From: Lingula anatina
Lineage: Eukaryota; Brachiopoda; Lingulata; Lingulida; Lingulidae
Direction of reading: 5' to 3'
NCBI RefSeq assembly: GCF_001039355.2
Contig: NW_019775418.1
Location: 126,001 to 149,159 of the forward strand
Length of the DNA stretch: 23,159 bases
Each line of letters starts with the position of its first letter. Position 1 is the stretch's first letter. Below are positions 20,125-23,159 of the stretch, piece by piece. Both the position numbers and the translations under genes were made by a program. Under the pieces are notes generated by a model that saw only the letters and a program-made list of their open reading frames with translations, made no database searches and was not told the DNA's origin.

Positions 20125-20569
20125 CGTGTGTCCAGCGCGAACTTTTGTATGGGGTTGATTTTATCACTCAGCTGTCCTCTAGTAAAGAGTTCGCCAGGAG
20201 CATGGCGACCCTTATTAAAGGTCGTTGGTATACTCGTTACGAAACTGTAATTTATAGCGCATGTGACACTCGTCATGGAAAGCTTTGATCACTCACGTAA
20301 AACTACACTGTAGTTCAAAAAGGTTGGTACACTAATTAGACTACTACAGCCAGCCCATCAGGCACGGATATCTCCCAACAAAACAATGTTTTGGTCACAA
20401 AACAGCAAGCTTTAAACCCTATTTGGACAAATTTGGACCGAATATAGCATGTGTAAATTAATGGTTAATTATCAGTGTATTATCTATGTCTAACAGCATT
20501 GGGGGAAAAAGTTGTTGAGGGGTTTTGATGAAATTTTCAAGATAGGTCGGTAATTGGCTATATTAGGGT
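20125..20569. other. Intergenic stretch with nothing recognised
   Basis: No feature can be supported between the foldback element and the TTAA-rich tract. Confidence 0.55.
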
Positions 20570-20756
20570 GGTGATTAAATAGTTGGTTTATTAATTTTTA
20601 CTTCATTAATTAATTAGTCAACCAATTAACTAGTTAAATAACAAGTTAACTAAGCAATTGATAATAACAAGAATTTAGCTTATTAATTAGTTTATTAGCA
20701 ATAAATTAGAAATTATGAGAAATGAGTGAAGTAATTAATTAATTAATTAACTAGAT
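20570..20756. repeat. Degenerate TTAA/TTAAT low-complexity tract
   Basis: Nearly 190 bases of interleaved attaatt, ttaact and ttagtt units, ending in four tandem aatt repeats near 20733-20750. It looks like a decayed tetranucleotide satellite and could be locally palindromic. Confidence 0.75.
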
Positions 20757-21023
20757 AGTCTGCGCTCTTTGATTGCTTTTCAAGTATTTGCAATGTTTTA
20801 GTCCTACATAAAGTAATTGTTGTGGTTTTTGCAAAACTTGTAAATATTGCAAAATGTAGCAAATGATTTGGGAAACACTGTATTACCCCCAGCAAATAAA
20901 TGTATAGCCGCAGGTCCAATGTCCTCAAAACCGGAAAGAGGCACCAATTAGACGTCCGCGACGTACGCCTGTAGAAACACCTAATAAGCTCAACATAAGT
21001 GTTCAACATTCCTCTGGATCGCA
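20757..21023 (+). promoter_or_regulatory. Presumed upstream region of the second gene
   Basis: The sequence becomes GC-richer just before the ATG at 21024, with an Ets-like ccggaa near 20931 and CpG-containing gacgtccgcgacgtacg near 20950-20966. No TATA box at a convincing distance was seen. Assignment as a promoter rests mainly on position, and a 5' non-coding exon further upstream cannot be excluded. Confidence 0.3.
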
Positions 21024-21329
21024 ATGTGGATAGGGATACTTATCTTAGTTTTCTTAGTTTTCTTACTTTTATTTCTTTTCGCCGCCATCAACCTATTTAA
21101 GGCAACGCGGAATGGGACGAGTCTGCCCTTGAAGGGCGGATTGACAATGAGAAGATGGGTTGAGCCTCATGGGAAAATAGCCGAAGCTATCATAGCAGAA
21201 ATGCAGGCTATTTCCATGAATTCCGTGGGGTCGCTGTTTCCTCACACCATGCTTCATGGAGACGTCGAGGCTTTACGAAGACGAATAATAATGATCGTTT
21301 ATAAACAGGGAAAACCAGTAATGTTTCAT
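21024..21329 (+). CDS. Unidentified gene, first coding exon
   Basis: The ATG at 21024 opens 102 codons ending exactly at a consensus donor (gtaagt at 21330) in phase 0. It encodes the hydrophobic anchor and a soluble stretch with RRWVEPHGKIAEAIIAEMQA and RRRIIMIVYKQGKPVMFH. The first Met is chosen because the hydrophobic segment begins immediately after it. Confidence 0.75.
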
Positions 21330-21336
21330 GTAAGTA

Positions 21337-21367
<31 letters not shown>

Positions 21368-23159
21368 GTGCGAGCAAGACGTGGATTGATCTCACTTGTA
21401 GCCAGGGACAGATCCAGGATAATTTTTTTTTTTTTTTTTTTTTTTTTTGGGGGGGGGGCACAGATGCAAAGCATCAGTGTATATTGAGAATGAGTGAATA
21501 TGGGCCAATGCAATCATCAATTTATTTTTAACTCTCAAGATGAATTTGATTGAGGTGATTTTGACAGGAAACGATAATATGTAAGTAGATACCATGTTTT
21601 GGGACAAGTGAAGTCAACAATACACACCTTTTGTCTGTTGTCTTTATTTGTATATTCTGCTCGTACATATATTTTAAAAACCAACGTCTGTCTAATGCCC
21701 CTATTTCACACAGACCACGAATCCCACGAATCGCCAGGAATTGACAAATTTCAGGATTCCTGGTTGAATCGTAATCAGTTTGTGATTGATCAAGATTTGC
21801 AAGAACTGACTACGAACATAAACGAATCTTTTTAAGAACTTCATGAACTGATTACGATTCAACCACGAATCCTGAAATTTGTCAATTCCTGGCGATTCGT
21901 GGGATTCGTGGTCTGTGTGAAATAGGGGCATAACGTTCATACGGTAGGCAACTGCAGTTAAAAAAAGTGTACTTTTTTTAATGCAATACAATTATTTCCT
22001 GCATTATGGTGGTTATGCTATAAAACCGCCACATAAAGTACCAGTACCAATATCCAAAACGGCTGGAGTATATTTATTTTTCACTAGGAACTTAAACGCT
22101 ATCCTGGTATGCTTTTAACAGCAGATATGATAGATTGGGGCTTAAAGAACCTCGGGTCACATCCATGTTTTAGGGGACAACAATTGTCTGCGTGAGGTTC
22201 ACATATGTATTTCACAATAAAAACATTGTAAACAACTAATAGAAATAAAAAAAATCCATTTTGCCACAAAGCCTCGGTTATTGCAGTTATCTGTAAACCG
22301 TTCTTGCCATCAGACACAATGGACCTTCATAGATGACTATACCTCTGTAACGATCACTTAAAGGACTATTATGAAAACCAAACTTTTTAGGAAACACGTG
22401 GACTTACTTTGAATGTATGCAAGGATTCATGAACCATTGGTCAGTATAGGAAATTATCCCAGAAAACCCTTTTTTGTTTTGTTTTAATAAGGAACATTCT
22501 TTTTGGGTAATAGATAAATGCACGATTTTTCACCAATTTACCGGACTAATTTACGTTCAACTGAAGAAAACACTGGTAAAATAAGACGGTCTCATTTTCC
22601 GAATACCAGTTTCTCCTTTACCCTTTCCCAAACTTCCTATTCATTTAATTGTTTTTTTAATCATCTTTATTCTTTAATAACTATTCATATCGCTTCTTTT
22701 GAGTCGTTTTATTGTTTTTCAGGCGATACTAAAGGCCCAGAATTTGCCGGCTTACAACACACCAATATTCCACGTAGGCTTAGTGATGGTTATAAGCGCA
22801 ATGAAGCGGAAAGGACTTCAAAAATTCACAGTACTGAACTTGTACCTGTTATTTTTGGATTACTTCACAACTACGTGCATCGCCACCGATGTTGGCGCTT
22901 CCCCGAGCGGTTATCGCTTACTTTGTCATATACTGGATAATCCATTTCCAGACTACAGAATTCCTGAGGAGCGTCCCAGTGAAGAACACATGTTCATCGC
23001 CAACCACGTTATTAACTGCCACAAACCAGACATGGGCATAAGTTGTTTCTCATATTTTAACCAAGACACATTTGTTGTGAAAGATTCCAACAAGAAGGAA
23101 GGAGGAGGGAGTTACCAGTGCGCCCATACAATGCATGATGGTGAAAGTAGCAACAGCGC
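21024..23159 (+). CDS. Unidentified membrane-anchored protein, possibly GNAT-like (3' partial)
   Basis: Two exons (21024-21329 and 22723-23159) join in phase 0 to give 247 residues with no stop, and the gene runs off the window. Residues 2-25 are strongly hydrophobic (WIGILILVFLVFLLLFLFAA) and are followed by KATR, which suggests a single N-terminal membrane anchor. The second exon contains HVGLVMVISAMKRKGLQKF (about residues 119-137). This could be a degenerate motif A (R/Q-x-x-G-x-G/A) of a GNAT acyltransferase, but the final Gly/Ala is Gln and the resemblance is weak. I do not recognise the family. Its function is unknown and no link to IQSEC is implied beyond lying about 2.3 kb downstream on the same strand. 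Confidence 0.7.
21336..21364. repeat. CT microsatellite
   Basis: About 14 CT units beginning a few bases after the donor site at 21330. It may vary in length between individuals. Confidence 0.9.
21403..21458. mobile_element. Remnant with CAGGGACAGATCCAGG end followed by poly-T and poly-G
   Basis: The start resembles the termini of the elements at 11019 and 19186. It is followed by 26 T and 10 G. No matching opposite end or target duplication was found, so it is a decayed or partial copy. Confidence 0.45.
21696..21930. mobile_element. Foldback MITE with 85-nt arms and TAA target duplication (PIF/Harbinger-like)
   Basis: The arms 21696-21780 and 21846-21930 are inverted copies with one mismatch by my reading (at 21760), around a 65-nt centre. 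TAA flanks it at 21693-21695 and 21931-21933, and a 3-bp TWA duplication is the signature of PIF/Harbinger elements. The termini are TGCCCCTATTTCACACAG. There is no transposase frame. The peptide-like frames on both strands are the same arm read twice. Confidence 0.9.
22723..23159 (+). CDS. Unidentified gene, second exon (runs off window)
   Basis: The acceptor attgtttttcag and a frame starting GCG ATA CTA stay open for 145 codons plus two bases to the window end. The frame matches phase 0 from the first exon. It encodes LPAYNTPIFHVGLVMVISAM followed by the KRKGLQKF stretch, a hydrophobic LNLYLLFLDYF helix and ATDVGASPSG. It has four Cys after the KRKGLQ stretch and a GGGSYQC stretch near the edge. 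A different frame is also open from 22518 to 22940, but it starts in the intron and has no splice support. Confidence 0.72.

Larger units (their letters stand above)
21330..22722 (+). other. Intron of the unidentified gene
   Basis: 1.39-kb intron from gtaagt to tttttcag. It holds a CT microsatellite directly after the donor, a transposon-end remnant followed by poly-T and poly-G, and the 235-bp foldback element. Nothing recognisable lies between about 21934 and 22722 except the acceptor region with its T-rich tract (about 22650-22720). Confidence 0.7.

Noticed and set aside
18281-20250. Short open frames on both strands in the 3' UTR and intergenic region
   Set aside because: All are under 90 codons, with no motif, no splice support, and partly inside repeat elements.
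21701-21991. Minus-strand open frame overlapping a similar plus-strand frame at 21599-21835
   Set aside because: Both are the two arms of the inverted-repeat element read in opposite directions, which yields the same peptide by palindromy.
22518-22940. 140-codon plus-strand open frame
   Set aside because: It starts in the intron, crosses the acceptor, and is out of frame with the spliced reading that continues to the window end.
1-23159. tRNA, rRNA, CRISPR or prokaryotic operon features
   Set aside because: None was seen. The window has spliced animal-type genes and eukaryotic transposon remnants.

Overview
This is eukaryotic genomic DNA: AT-rich, with GT-AG introns of roughly 0.2-2.8 kb, microsatellites and several short inverted-repeat (MITE-like) elements. 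The gene content and element types suggest an outbred invertebrate, possibly a marine one such as a mollusc. The species cannot be read from the sequence, and the lineage is inference.

Region 1 (1 to about 18.74 kb, + strand) is the 3' part of an IQSEC/BRAG-family Arf guanine-nucleotide exchange factor. Exon 1 (open from the window edge to 669) encodes the Ser-rich linker before the Sec7 domain. Nine exons then encode the Sec7 and PH domains and part of the tail. A terminal exon (16876-17040) ends the protein, and a long 3' UTR runs to an AATAAA at 18716. About 667 residues of the protein are visible. The N-terminal part, including any IQ motif, lies upstream of the window.

The nine-exon cassette is present twice, as copy A (957-8610) and copy B (8612-16689). 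The only ambiguous base of the window, an n at 8611, lies exactly at the junction. Copy A stops short of the terminal exon and copy B starts inside intron 1. By my reading the coding parts differ at 14 positions, all synonymous. The cassette is 1171 nt, not a multiple of three, and splicing exon A10 to exon B2 shifts frame to a stop. The best reading is two overlapping haplotype contigs laid end to end by the assembler, not a real tandem Sec7-PH-Sec7-PH gene. Copy B carries two MITE-like insertions that copy A lacks, so these are probably heterozygous insertions.

Region 2 (about 18.75-21.02 kb) is intergenic. It holds a 209-bp terminal-inverted-repeat element, a longer foldback element and a TTAA-rich tract.

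Region 3 (21024 to the end, + strand) is the 5' part of an unidentified gene. Its first coding exon gives a membrane-anchor-like N terminus. A second exon begins at 22723 in a matching phase, stays open to the window edge and is easily missed. A very degenerate GNAT-acyltransferase-like stretch is possible. The intron between them holds a CT microsatellite, a poly-T/poly-G remnant and a striking 235-bp foldback element with 85-nt arms and a TAA target duplication, typical of PIF/Harbinger-type MITEs.

I saw no bacterial features, CRISPR arrays, rRNA or convincing tRNA genes.
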